A model generated the notes under the pieces. The model was not told where the DNA came from, did not search any database, and saw only the letters and a list, made by a program, of their open reading frames with translations. From Clostridia bacterium (lineage in GTDB: Bacteria; Bacillota; Clostridia; Christensenellales; Aristaeellaceae), in the NCBI GenBank assembly GCA_024404275.1, contig JAKSQG010000064.1, forward strand, positions 1 through 9,092: DNA of 9,092 nt, in the 5' to 3' direction. The translations under genes and the position numbers were made by a program. Of this stretch, positions 1 through 6,974 are shown in pieces. Each line of letters opens with the position of its first letter. The first letter of the stretch is position 1.

Positions 1-1875
1 GTGTGGATCGAGGCGATCGCACTGTTTGCGCTGTGGGGAATCGTTTCATAGAGCATTCCGTCGGGAGAACCTTATGATGACGCTATGACGCGTGCGGACG
101 CGGCGCTGAAGCTGGCGGAGCAGGCACTGCGGGAAAGACCGGATGCTTCATTTCAAAACAGAAAAGAGGATACGCTTTCCTTCCTGCAGGCTTCTGCGGA
201 AGATGGCATCTCCTACGGCACGCTCAGCTATAACGCGCGCCGCAACGTGTGGGTCGTGCGAGGAGAGGGCGGCATGCTCGATCTTTGCGAAAGGCTCTTT
301 CCTGAGACAGTGCACGAAAAACGCGGTGAAGTCAGCATTGCCAACCATGCGCGCACGGTGGGCGATCTCAACTGGATGATGCTTCGTTATCCTTTGCAGA
401 TCCGGGAAAGAGATCGAATCCGTTGGCAGGAGGCACTGACGGGCTCCCGTAATTACTATCGGCAGCGGGAACAACTGAGAAATCATATGGAGCCGACAGA
501 ACCGCCGGAAGGAAGCTTTCTGGGCACACTGATGCCGTTTCAGAAAACGGGGCTGACGTGGCTGCTCGGCACGCCCAGGGCGCTGTTGGCGGATGAAATG
601 GGGCTTGGCAAAACGGTACAGGCACTGTGCGCTTTGTGCGCTGCGGGAACTTTCCCTGCCGTTCTGGTGGTGCCGCCGCACTTGGTCAGAAACTGGCAGG
701 TGGAGATCGGCAGGTTTATCCGCTTGAACGGCAAGACGCCGAGAGTGCACGAAATCCGCGGGCTCAAACCCTATGAACTTCCGGATGCGGATGTTTATAT
801 CATTCACTATCTGCTGCTGCGCGGCTGGAAGGATATACTGCCTTATCTGGGCTTCAAAGCAGCGGTGTTTGATGAGGTGCAGTAGCTGCGCCATACGGGG
901 ACGGAAAAATACTCTGCCGCAAGCCTCCTTTCCGAAAGCTGTGAGAGGGTGATGGGGCTATCGGGCACTCCCATCTATAATCAAGGTGGAGAGATCTGGA
1001 ATGTGATCAATGCCATTGATTATCATTTTCTCGGCGACTGGGAATCTTTCAGCCGCAACTGGTGCTGCGGTTATGGCGAAAGGATCGTACGTGAACCCGA
1101 TAAGCTGGGGGCATATCTCCGGCGTGAAGGGATCATGCTTCGCCGTACCAAACAGCAGGTGTTGCCTGAACTGCCCGCTAAACGCCGGCTGGTGCAATAG
1201 ATCGATACGGACAGTGAGCTGTATAAGCGGCTGATGAAGCCGATCCTGATGAAGGCGGCCCTGCTCAAAAACAGCGAACTGAGCAATCAGGACAGGGCAC
1301 TGCTGACGGATCAGATATCACAGCAGGAACGGCAGGCCAACGGTATCGCCAAAGCACCTTTCGTGTGTGAGTTTGTGCGGGCTTTGCTGGAAAACGGAGA
1401 AAAGGTGCTGCTGTTTGCCCACCATCATGAGGTGATGGACCGGTACGCCGAACGCCTGAAAAGTTTCCACCCCGCTTTCATTACCGGACGTGAAACGGCT
1501 GCCCAAAAAGAAAAAGCGGCATGCGATTTTATGACGGATAAAACCAACCTTTGCTGTGTGTCACTGCGCGCTGCGGCAGGGCTCAATCTGCAGCGGGCGA
1601 CTTGTGTGGTTTTCGGGGAATTGGACTGGTCACCTGCCGTGCATTCCCAGGCGGAAGACCGGGCGCACCGTATCGGTCAAAGGGATTCCCTGCTGTGTTA
1701 TTATCTGGTTTCGCCCGGCGGCAGTGACGCCGCAATCCAGGAGGCACTGGGCTTGAAAGTCAGCCAATTTGTGGGGCTGATGGGCGAGGCAGCTGAAACA
1801 CCGTAGCTTTTACAGCAGCGTGCCGATGCCGCCAAATGCTTTGTGGAACGGCTTGTACTGGGCAGCGGGGTTTGA
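1..1875 (+). CDS. SNF2-family (SMARCAL1-like) DNA helicase, 5' partial, four in-frame TAG codons
   Basis: ATP-dependent SNF2 translocase, open from base 1. One frame runs to TGA at 1873-1875, broken only by TAG at 49, 883, 1198 and 1804. Seen motifs, in order: an SNF2 Q-type segment (LMPFQKTGLTWLL), Walker A DEMGLGKT at 592-615, motif Ia (VVPPHLVRNW), motif II DEVQ at 871-882, LSGTP at about 958-972, then helicase lobe 2 with VLLFAHHHEVMDRY and motif V/VI ending QAEDRAHRIGQ at 1648-1680. The TAG at 883 directly follows motif II and the one at 1198 sits between the lobes, so reading them as stops would give three inactive pieces, the later two without ribosome binding sites. The ATG at 85 has no well-spaced Shine-Dalgarno, and sense codons continue upstream through TAG 49, so the true start is probably left of the window. 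A decayed pseudogene is possible but unlikely: no frameshift, TAA or TGA occurs. Confidence 0.85.
49..51 (+). other. in-frame TAG, probable sense codon (helicase)
   Basis: Context is TCA-TAG-AGC. The frame is open from base 1 to here and continues after it into the helicase N-terminal part. This is the weakest of the six sites, because little recognisable family sequence lies upstream and translation could start at ATG 85. Confidence 0.6.
883..885 (+). other. in-frame TAG, probable sense codon after SNF2 motif II
   Basis: Context is CAG-TAG-CTG, protein context DEVQ-X-LRHTGTEKY. This follows the ATPase motif II, where related helicases as I recall them carry Glu or Gln before LRH. The next 21 codons (886-948) are in frame, gap-free and helicase-like. 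A stop here would remove the whole second helicase lobe. Confidence 0.88.
1198..1200 (+). other. in-frame TAG, probable sense codon between helicase lobes
   Basis: Context is CAA-TAG-ATC, protein context AKRRLVQ-X-IDTDSELYKRL. It falls in the linker after the LRRTKQQVLPELPAKR segment typical of SNF2 proteins. The frame continues directly to the C-terminal lobe. No ribosome binding site precedes the next ATG at 1234. Confidence 0.87.
1804..1806 (+). other. in-frame TAG, probable sense codon near helicase C-terminus
   Basis: Context is CCG-TAG-CTT, protein context EAAETP-X-LLQQRADAAKCF. If read through, 22 further codons follow to TGA at 1873. Because it is close to the C-terminus it could alternatively be a genuine stop. 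The read-through tail (DAAKCFVERLVLGSGV) looks like coding sequence, and the pattern of the other sites favours read-through. Confidence 0.65.
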
Positions 1876-1903
1876 CAAAAGGCGGCCTTTGTTCTATTAT
1901 AAT
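1872..1903 (+). promoter_or_regulatory. sigma-70/SigA-type promoter for ruvC operon
   Basis: Perfect -35 TTGACA at 1872-1877. A -10 TATTAT at 1895-1900 lies at 17-bp spacing, and an overlapping TATAAT at 1898-1903 lies at 20 bp. The ruvC ATG follows about 50 bp downstream. The inferred TGA stop of the upstream helicase (1873-1875) lies inside the -35 hexamer. Confidence 0.75.
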
Positions 1904-1953
1904 ACAGTCCGAAAGTATCGTTTGATGGACAGAAACAGCGAACGGAGAAGCCT

Positions 1954-2448
1954 ATGCGGATTCTTGGCATTGACCCGGGCCTGGCAACACTGGGCTACGG
2001 TGTGATAGAGGCAAGCGGCGGAAAATTTAAGCTTTTGCAGGCGGGGGCAGTCATTACCACACCGGATATGACTACCCCACAAAGGCTGACGGCCATCCGG
2101 AGCGGCATCCATACACTATTGATGACCTACGCACCGGAGCAGATTGCCTTTGAAGAGCTGTTCTTTGCCAAGAACATCACCACCGGCATGAACGTTTCGG
2201 CGGCACGCGGTGTGACCGTGTGTACCTGCGCGGAATACACCGATCAATTGTTTGAATATACGCCCATGCAGATCAAACAGGCCATTACCGGATACGGAAA
2301 GGCCGGAAAGCATGAAATGCAATAGATGGTGCGGATGATCCTCGGCATGAACGACATCATCCGGCCGGATGACGCGGCGGACGCGGTGGCAGTGGCCATC
2401 ACGCACGCCAATACCGGTATGATGCGCGAGCAGTACCGCATGAAATGA
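1954..2448 (+). CDS. ruvC: Holliday junction resolvase RuvC, one in-frame TAG
   Basis: Endonuclease that cuts Holliday junctions by paired nicks, working with RuvAB in recombinational repair. Read through TAG at 2323 it is 164 residues, close to the usual length (E. coli 173). RNase H-fold active-site acids are visible: Asp7 (GIDPG), Glu67 (FEELFFAKN), and Asp140 and Asp143 in the DDAADA segment. The TAG is codon 124, in KHEMQ-X-MVRMIL, the family's conserved K..QVQ.MV stretch. Termination there would remove the last two catalytic aspartates, so the product would be dead. The start has GGAG at 1944-1947, 6 nt upstream. The true stop TGA at 2446 is 13 nt before ruvA. First gene of the ruvC-ruvA-ruvB-queA run behind the promoter at 1872. 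Confidence 0.93.
2323..2325 (+). other. in-frame TAG, probable sense codon in ruvC (codon 124)
   Basis: Context is CAA-TAG-ATG, protein context GKHEMQ-X-MVRMILGMND. E. coli RuvC has SQVQHMVRTLL here, so the column exists in the family but is variable and polar. It therefore shows strongly that TAG is sense but says little about which residue it encodes. Confidence 0.92.
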
Positions 2449-2461
2449 AAGGGAAGCGCTT

Positions 2462-3067
2462 ATGTACGCTTACATCTATGGCGTTGTGGCTGAAAAGGAA
2501 GCCAATGAATTGGTCATTGAGGCCGGCGGCGTCGGTTATCAGTTGATGTGCAGTATGAATACCGTGGGCGCCGCTCCCAAGGTGGGCGAGATGATGCGTG
2601 CCTATACCTACCTCAACGTCCGGCAGGATGGCATAGACCTGTTTGGTTTTGCCACCAAGGACGAGCGATCCATGTTTTTGAGGCTGACAGCCATCTCGGG
2701 CGTTGGACCGAGAACAGCCATCGGCATTCTCGGGTGCATGTCGCTGCATGATCTGACGCTTGCTATTTTGATGGAGGATACCGCTGCCCTGAGCCGGGCA
2801 CCCGGCATCGGCAAAAAGACAGCACAGCGCATCGTGCTGGAAATGAAGGATAAGATCAGCCAGAGCGATGTGGATCAATTGCCGCCTTCAACGGTGCCTG
2901 CTGCCCGCAGTGCTGTAATGACCGGCGATCCTGCTTCCGAGGCATTGATCGCCCTGCAGTCCCTTGGCTACAGTCAGGGAGAGGCTATGCGCGCCCTCAG
3001 CGGCGTAAAGGATAAAAGCGACAAGCCTGATGAACTGGTTCGTTTGGCTCTGCGCAACATGATGTGA
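2462..3067 (+). CDS. ruvA: Holliday junction branch migration protein RuvA
   Basis: Junction-binding subunit of the RuvAB branch-migration machine. It holds the four-way junction and loads RuvB hexamers on opposite arms. At 201 residues it is the standard length. Domain I (OB fold) is about residues 1-63. Domain II has two helix-hairpin-helix motifs, ISGVGPRTA (78-86) and APGIGKKTA (113-121). After a linker, domain III (about 155-201, starting DPASEALIALQSLGY) contacts RuvB. At the acidic pin, where E. coli has Glu55-Asp56, this protein has Gln55-Asp56 (RQDG), encoded by a normal CAG. The ATG is preceded by an AAAGGGA Shine-Dalgarno just after the ruvC stop. It contains no in-frame TAG and ends in TGA, 7 nt before ruvB. 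Confidence 0.97.
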   Translation: MYAYIYGVVAEKEANELVIEAGGVGYQLMCSMNTVGAAPKVGEMMRAYTYLNVRQDGIDLFGFATKDERSMFLRLTAISGVGPRTAIGILGCMSLHDLTLAILMEDTAALSRAPGIGKKTAQRIVLEMKDKISQSDVDQLPPSTVPAARSAVMTGDPASEALIALQSLGYSQGEAMRALSGVKDKSDKPDELVRLALRNMM

Positions 3068-3074
3068 GGCGCCT

Positions 3075-4130
3075 ATGATGGATGACAGACTGATGGCCGG
3101 AGAACTTCAAATAGGGGATATGGACAGCGAAGGTACGCTTCGCCCCAAATCCCTGCGGGAGTATTACGGTCAGGAAAAAGTAAAGGACAGCCTGAAAATT
3201 TATATTGATGCGGCATTGAGCCGCCACGAAGCGCTGGATCATGTGCTTCTGTATGGACCTCCCGGTTTGGGAAAAACCTGCCTGGCGGGCATTATCGCCG
3301 CGGAGATGGGGCAGAACATCCGCATCACCTCCGGACCGGCCATTGAACGGGCGGGCGATCTGGCTTCCATTTTGGTGAAGCTTGAGCCGGGTGATGTGCT
3401 TTTTATCGATGAGATCCACCGCCTTTCCCACACTGTGGAGGAGGTGCTGTATTCGGCGATGGAGGATTATGCCATCGACCTGATGACGGGCAAAGGACCG
3501 ACAGCACGCTCCATGCGCATCGCTTTGCCGAAGTTTACCTTGGTCGGTGCTACCACCAAAGCGGGTATGCTGACGGCTCCTTTGAGGGCACGCTTCGGCA
3601 TTATTTACCGGTTGGAGATGTATTCGCCGGAGGAATTGCAGCACATTGTGGCCCGGAGTGCCGGCATTCTGGGTGTGCGGGCAGAATCGGAAGGATTGCT
3701 TGAAATCGCCCGCCGCAGCCGTGGTACACCGCGTATCGCCAACCGCATGCTGCGTCGCGTCCGTGATTACGCACAGGTGCGAGGGGATGGATTGATTACG
3801 CCCGAGGTGGCGCGTGACGGTTTGAACATGCTCAACGTGGATTCCCTCGGCCTTGATCAGGTAGACCGCAACATGCTGGAAACCATCATGGATAAGTTCG
3901 GCGGCGGTCCCGTGGGGCTGGAGACTTTGGCTGCGTCCACCGGGGAAGATGCCAATACCATCGAGGATGTGTACGAACCGTATCTTTTGCAGCTGGGCTT
4001 TTTGCAGAAAACACCGCGGGGCCGCGTGCTGACGGCTGCCGCTTATGAGCACATGGGCCGCAGATACCCTGTAACCGCGGAAAAGATGATGCAGACTTCT
4101 GTATTTGATGAAGAAAGCGATAGCAAATGA
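3075..4130 (+). CDS. ruvB: Holliday junction branch migration DNA helicase RuvB
   Basis: AAA+ motor that pumps DNA through the RuvA-bound junction. At 351 residues it is typical. Visible motifs: Walker A GPPGLGKT (61-68), Walker B LFIDEIH (109-115), the RuvB beta-hairpin/membrane-independent insert around 130-145, sensor 1 TLVGATTKAG (155-164), the arginine-finger region PLRARFG (169-175), sensor 2 GTPRIANR, and a C-terminal winged helix (GPVGLETLAA to YEHMGRRYP). GAGG at 3066-3069, overlapping the ruvA stop, serves either ATG 3075 or ATG 3078; 3078 has the better spacing, so the first Met is uncertain. The 3' end overlaps queA as ATGA (4127-4130), suggesting translational coupling. Confidence 0.97.
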   Translation: MMDDRLMAGELQIGDMDSEGTLRPKSLREYYGQEKVKDSLKIYIDAALSRHEALDHVLLYGPPGLGKTCLAGIIAAEMGQNIRITSGPAIERAGDLASILVKLEPGDVLFIDEIHRLSHTVEEVLYSAMEDYAIDLMTGKGPTARSMRIALPKFTLVGATTKAGMLTAPLRARFGIIYRLEMYSPEELQHIVARSAGILGVRAESEGLLEIARRSRGTPRIANRMLRRVRDYAQVRGDGLITPEVARDGLNMLNVDSLGLDQVDRNMLETIMDKFGGGPVGLETLAASTGEDANTIEDVYEPYLLQLGFLQKTPRGRVLTAAAYEHMGRRYPVTAEKMMQTSVFDEESDSK

Positions 4131-5167
4131 GAACAAAGGATTTTGATTACGAACTGCCATAGGAGCTGATTGCCCAGACGCCGGCGGAGCCCCGTGATTC
4201 CAGCCGCATGATGGTGTGCAACCGCAATAACGGTCTGCGGGAGGATCATATTTTTCATGAGATTCCCAACTATCTCAAAAAGGGCGATGTGCTGGTGCTG
4301 AACGAGACCCGTGTCATTCCCGCACGTCTGCTGGGCGTGAAGGAAAGCACAGGCGTGCCCACCGAGGTCCTTCTGCTGCGCAGACAGGACAGGGATACCT
4401 GGGAGACGCTCGTCAAGCCGGGCAGAAGACTGCACGCGGGGGACACCGTTTCCTTTGGTGATGGGCTTCTTCGGGCAGAAATTTTGGATAACACGGACGC
4501 GGGCGGCCGTGTCGTACGCTTCATCTACGAAGGCGTGTTCGAAAACCTGCTGGAAAAGCTGGGAGAGATGCCGTTGCCCCCATATATTCATGAAAAGCTG
4601 GAAGACCGCAACTGTTATCAGACGGTCTATGCCCGCTGCGACGGCAGCGCCGCTGCCCCGACCGCGGGACTGCATTTCACGCCTGCGCTGCTGGAGAGCA
4701 TTCGTCAGATGGGTGTGGAGATCGTTCCGGTGCTGCTGCACGTGGGGCTTGGTACCTTCCGTCCTGTCAAGGAAGAGGATGTGGACAAGCATGTGATGCA
4801 CAGCGAGTATTATGAGGTGACCGCGGAGGCAGCGGAAAAGATCAACACAGCCCGCAAAAACGGCGGACGGCTGCTGTGCATCGGTACCACCTCCATGCGC
4901 ACCATCGAAACAGTGGCTGACGAGAACGGCATCATTCATCCGGGCAGCGGTATGACCAATATTTTTATCAAGCCCGGTGTGAAGGTGAAGGCGGTAGATA
5001 TGCTGTTGACCAACTTCCATTTGCCGCAGAGCACGCTTTTGATGCTGGTTTCGGCCATGATGGGGCAAGAGAACGCCCTGCAGGCGTATCGGGAAGCGGT
5101 GGAAAAACGCTATCGCTTTTTCAGCTTCGGGGATTGTATGCTGCTTGGACAGGATTTGGTGAAGTAA
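4127..5167 (+). CDS. queA: S-adenosylmethionine:tRNA ribosyltransferase-isomerase QueA, one in-frame TAG
   Basis: Transfers and isomerises the ribosyl moiety of SAM onto preQ1 at tRNA position 34, making epoxyqueuosine in GUN-anticodon tRNAs (Tyr, His, Asn, Asp). Read through TAG at 4160 it is 346 residues, the normal size. The N-terminus MRTKDFDYELP-X-ELIAQTP matches the family start almost letter for letter. Further signatures are NETRVIPARL, GEMPLPPYI, GSAAAPTAGLHFT, HVGLGTFRPV, GTTSMRTIE, TNIFIKPG and NFHLPQSTLLMLVSA. The start at 4127 is fixed by the ATGA overlap with ruvB and by the family N-terminus. The internal ATG at 4208 would drop 27 conserved residues and has no ribosome binding site. 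It ends in TAA, 1 nt before psuK. No tgt is in the window. Confidence 0.94.
4160..4162 (+). other. in-frame TAG, probable sense codon in queA (codon 12)
   Basis: Context is CCA-TAG-GAG, protein context DFDYELP-X-ELIAQTP. In QueA proteins as I remember them this column is mostly Glu or Gln. Both flanks are strongly conserved and ungapped, so the codon must be translated to give a normal QueA. Confidence 0.92.
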
Positions 5168-5168
5168 A

Positions 5169-6029
5169 ATGAGAATTGCTGTATTTGGCGGAGCCAATCT
5201 GGATGTATTGGGACGTCCGGAAGGAAAACTGGTGCTGCGGGATAGCTGCATCGGTCATGTGGAGATGCGCCCGGGCGGCGTGGGACGCAACATTGCCGAA
5301 CAGATTGCCCGGTCCGGCATGGAATGCGAATTGTTTACCGCCTTCGGGAGCGACATGACGGCAGAGATGCTGCGCAGAAGCTGTACGGACCTTGGCATTG
5401 ATGTCAGTCATGCCATCACTGCTGAAGGCAGCAGCTGCGTTTACCTTTGTGTTCATGACGATACGGGCGATATGATGACGGCGGTGAACGATATGGCGCT
5501 GACCCGTTACCTGAGCCCGGATTATGCCCGACAGGTGAGTGAGTGGATCAACCGTTGTGATGTTTGCGTGACCGATACCAATGCTTCCGAGGAAACGTTG
5601 AAGGCACTGACTGAAACGGTAAAGGTTCCCATTATGCTCGATACGGTCAGCTGTGTCAAGGCCGAAAGAACGCGGGATATTTTACCGCGTCTGGAAGCAA
5701 TCAAACCCAATCTGATGGAAGCACGCTCCATGACCGGTTGGGAAACACCCCGGGACTGTGCCCTTGCGCTGCTGATGCGCGGCGTCAAACGCGTCTTTAT
5801 CTCTCTGGGGAAGGACGGACTGTTTTATGCCGATACCACAGAGGACGGCTGCTTGCCGGTGAAAGAAGTCATGGATGCCTCAGTGACCGGTGCGGGGGAT
5901 GCCCTGTGTGCCGCGCTGGCAACGGGACTTGCCAAAGGACTTACCACTTCCGCTTGTGCGGCTTATGCGATGGAACAGACCCATGCTTATATGATGGGGA
6001 AAAAATCAATCAAGGAGAAACACACATGA
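5169..6029 (+). CDS. psuK: pseudouridine kinase (PfkB/ribokinase family)
   Basis: Phosphorylates pseudouridine at the 5' position with ATP, the first step of pseudouridine breakdown. At 286 residues it is a compact PfkB-family kinase. It carries PfkB signature 1 around PGGVGRNIAE (35-44), a substrate-binding N-terminus (GGANLDV), and signature 2 DASVTGAGDALCAAL, whose Asp244 (codon 5898-5900) is the expected catalytic base. Family membership is clear from sequence. The substrate assignment rests mainly on the overlapping psuG partner, since PfkB kinases vary in specificity. Its ATG lies 1 nt after the queA stop and the upstream Shine-Dalgarno is weak (GGTGA), suggesting coupled translation. 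It ends TGA inside an ATGA overlap with psuG. Confidence 0.87.
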   Translation: MRIAVFGGANLDVLGRPEGKLVLRDSCIGHVEMRPGGVGRNIAEQIARSGMECELFTAFGSDMTAEMLRRSCTDLGIDVSHAITAEGSSCVYLCVHDDTGDMMTAVNDMALTRYLSPDYARQVSEWINRCDVCVTDTNASEETLKALTETVKVPIMLDTVSCVKAERTRDILPRLEAIKPNLMEARSMTGWETPRDCALALLMRGVKRVFISLGKDGLFYADTTEDGCLPVKEVMDASVTGAGDALCAALATGLAKGLTTSACAAYAMEQTHAYMMGKKSIKEKHT

Positions 6030-6937
6030 AAGAGTTTCTGAAGCTATCTCCCGCCGTGGAAAAGGCTTTGAAGGAAGGCCGTCCGGTGGTGGCGCTTGAA
6101 AGCACGATCATCAGCCACGGCATGCCGTATCCGCAAAATCTGGAGACTGCCCGCCTGTGCGAGGCGGAAGTGCGCAAGTATGGTGCTGAACCCGCTACGG
6201 TAGCCATCATCGGCGGCAAACTCTGTGCAGGCCTTACGGATGAAGAACTGGAGTATCTGGCGCGCACCGGCACCAAGGTGACCAAAGCCAGCCGCCGCGA
6301 TCTGCCGGTGCTGGTCGCCCGCAAGGCGGACGGTGCCACCACCGTGGCTGCCACGATGATCATCGCGGCCATGGCCGGTATCCGTGTGTTTGCCACCGGT
6401 GGCATCGGCGGTGTGCACCGCGGCGCTGAGGTGACCATGGATATTTCCGCTGACCTGGAGGAGCTGGCACAGACGCCTGTGGCGGTGGTATGCGCGGGTG
6501 CCAAAAGCATTCTGGACCTTGGGCTGACACTGGAATACCTTGAAACCAAGGGCGTTCCTGTGATTGGCTACGGTACGGAAACGCTGCCTGCCTTCTACAC
6601 TTACGAGAGTGATTTCAAAGTAGATTATCGCATGGACACTCCCAAGGAGATCGCGGATGCTATTGCAGCACAGCGGGAGATGGGCTATCCCGGCGGTATG
6701 CTGATCACCAACCCCATTCCGCATGAGTATGCCATGCCCAAGGCGGTCATCGATCAGGCCATTGAACAGGCTCTGCGTGAAGCCAATGAGCAGGGCATCA
6801 AGGGCAAGGCGACCACGCCCTTCCTGCTGGCACGTGTATGCGAGCTGACCGGCGGTGACAGCCTGAAGAGCAATATCCGTCTGGTGCTCAATAACGTAGC
6901 ACTCGGCGCGAAAATTGCCTGCGAATTGGCCAAATAA
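6026..6937 (+). CDS. psuG: pseudouridine-5'-phosphate glycosidase
   Basis: Splits the C-C glycosidic bond of pseudouridine 5'-phosphate to uracil and ribose 5-phosphate, acting after PsuK. At 303 residues it is close to E. coli PsuG (312). Active-site residues described for E. coli appear at a constant offset of six: Glu25 (ALESTIISHG), the Schiff-base lysine Lys87 (TKASRRDLP), Asp143 (DISADLEEL) and Lys160 (CAGAKSILDL). Near the C-terminus SNIRLVLNNVALGA carries the expected Asn. The start at 6026 is chosen from the GGAG at 6014-6017, the psuK overlap and the family N-terminus; an open frame reaching further upstream is only a shadow across psuK. It ends TAA and has no in-frame TAG. It is probably the last gene of the ruvC transcript. 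Confidence 0.95.
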   Translation: MKEFLKLSPAVEKALKEGRPVVALESTIISHGMPYPQNLETARLCEAEVRKYGAEPATVAIIGGKLCAGLTDEELEYLARTGTKVTKASRRDLPVLVARKADGATTVAATMIIAAMAGIRVFATGGIGGVHRGAEVTMDISADLEELAQTPVAVVCAGAKSILDLGLTLEYLETKGVPVIGYGTETLPAFYTYESDFKVDYRMDTPKEIADAIAAQREMGYPGGMLITNPIPHEYAMPKAVIDQAIEQALREANEQGIKGKATTPFLLARVCELTGGDSLKSNIRLVLNNVALGAKIACELAK

Positions 6938-6944
6938 AAAAAGC

Positions 6945-6974
6945 TTGCCTTATATGGCCGATATCGTGTATAAT
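6945..6974 (+). promoter_or_regulatory. promoter for the small P-loop gene
   Basis: TTGCCT at 6945-6950 (-35) and a perfect TATAAT at 6969-6974 (-10) are separated by 18 bp, just after the psuG stop. The next start codon is about 45 bp downstream behind a strong AGGGAGGA site. No obvious terminator for psuG is seen before it, so some read-through transcription is likely. Confidence 0.6.

Noticed and set aside
949..1200. Separate small gene covering the middle of the helicase
   Set aside because: It is in the same frame as the flanking segments, starts at a GTG inside conserved helicase sequence, and has no ribosome binding site. It is an internal segment between two TAGs.
2997..4160. Long minus-strand open frame opposite ruvB (387 codons)
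   Set aside because: It lies antisense to a certain RuvB gene and has His/Arg/Gln-rich, low-complexity composition with no recognisable domain. It is a shadow of codon bias.
1..4162. Helicase, ruvC and queA as pseudogenes
   Set aside because: All interruptions are TAG, none is TAA or TGA, there are no frameshifts, and flanking codons remain family-like. Three decayed genes beside intact ruvA, ruvB, psuK and psuG, all broken by the same codon, is unlikely.
49..4162. Sequencing or assembly errors producing TAG
   Set aside because: Six independent errors all giving in-frame TAG, with no other error type visible, is implausible, though read-level data would settle it.
49..4162. Pyrrolysine as the meaning of UAG
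   Set aside because: Known Pyl sites are mainly in methylamine methyltransferases. None of these proteins would use it and no pyl genes are in the window. It is not formally excluded without the genome.
4043..5251. Long minus-strand open frame opposite queA (402 codons)
   Set aside because: It is antisense to queA and overlaps ruvB and psuK. It has no domain and no ribosome binding site evidence.
5738..6025. N-terminal extension of PsuG overlapping psuK
   Set aside because: The extension is Cys/Arg-rich out-of-frame psuK sequence. Family length and the GGAG site support the start at 6026.
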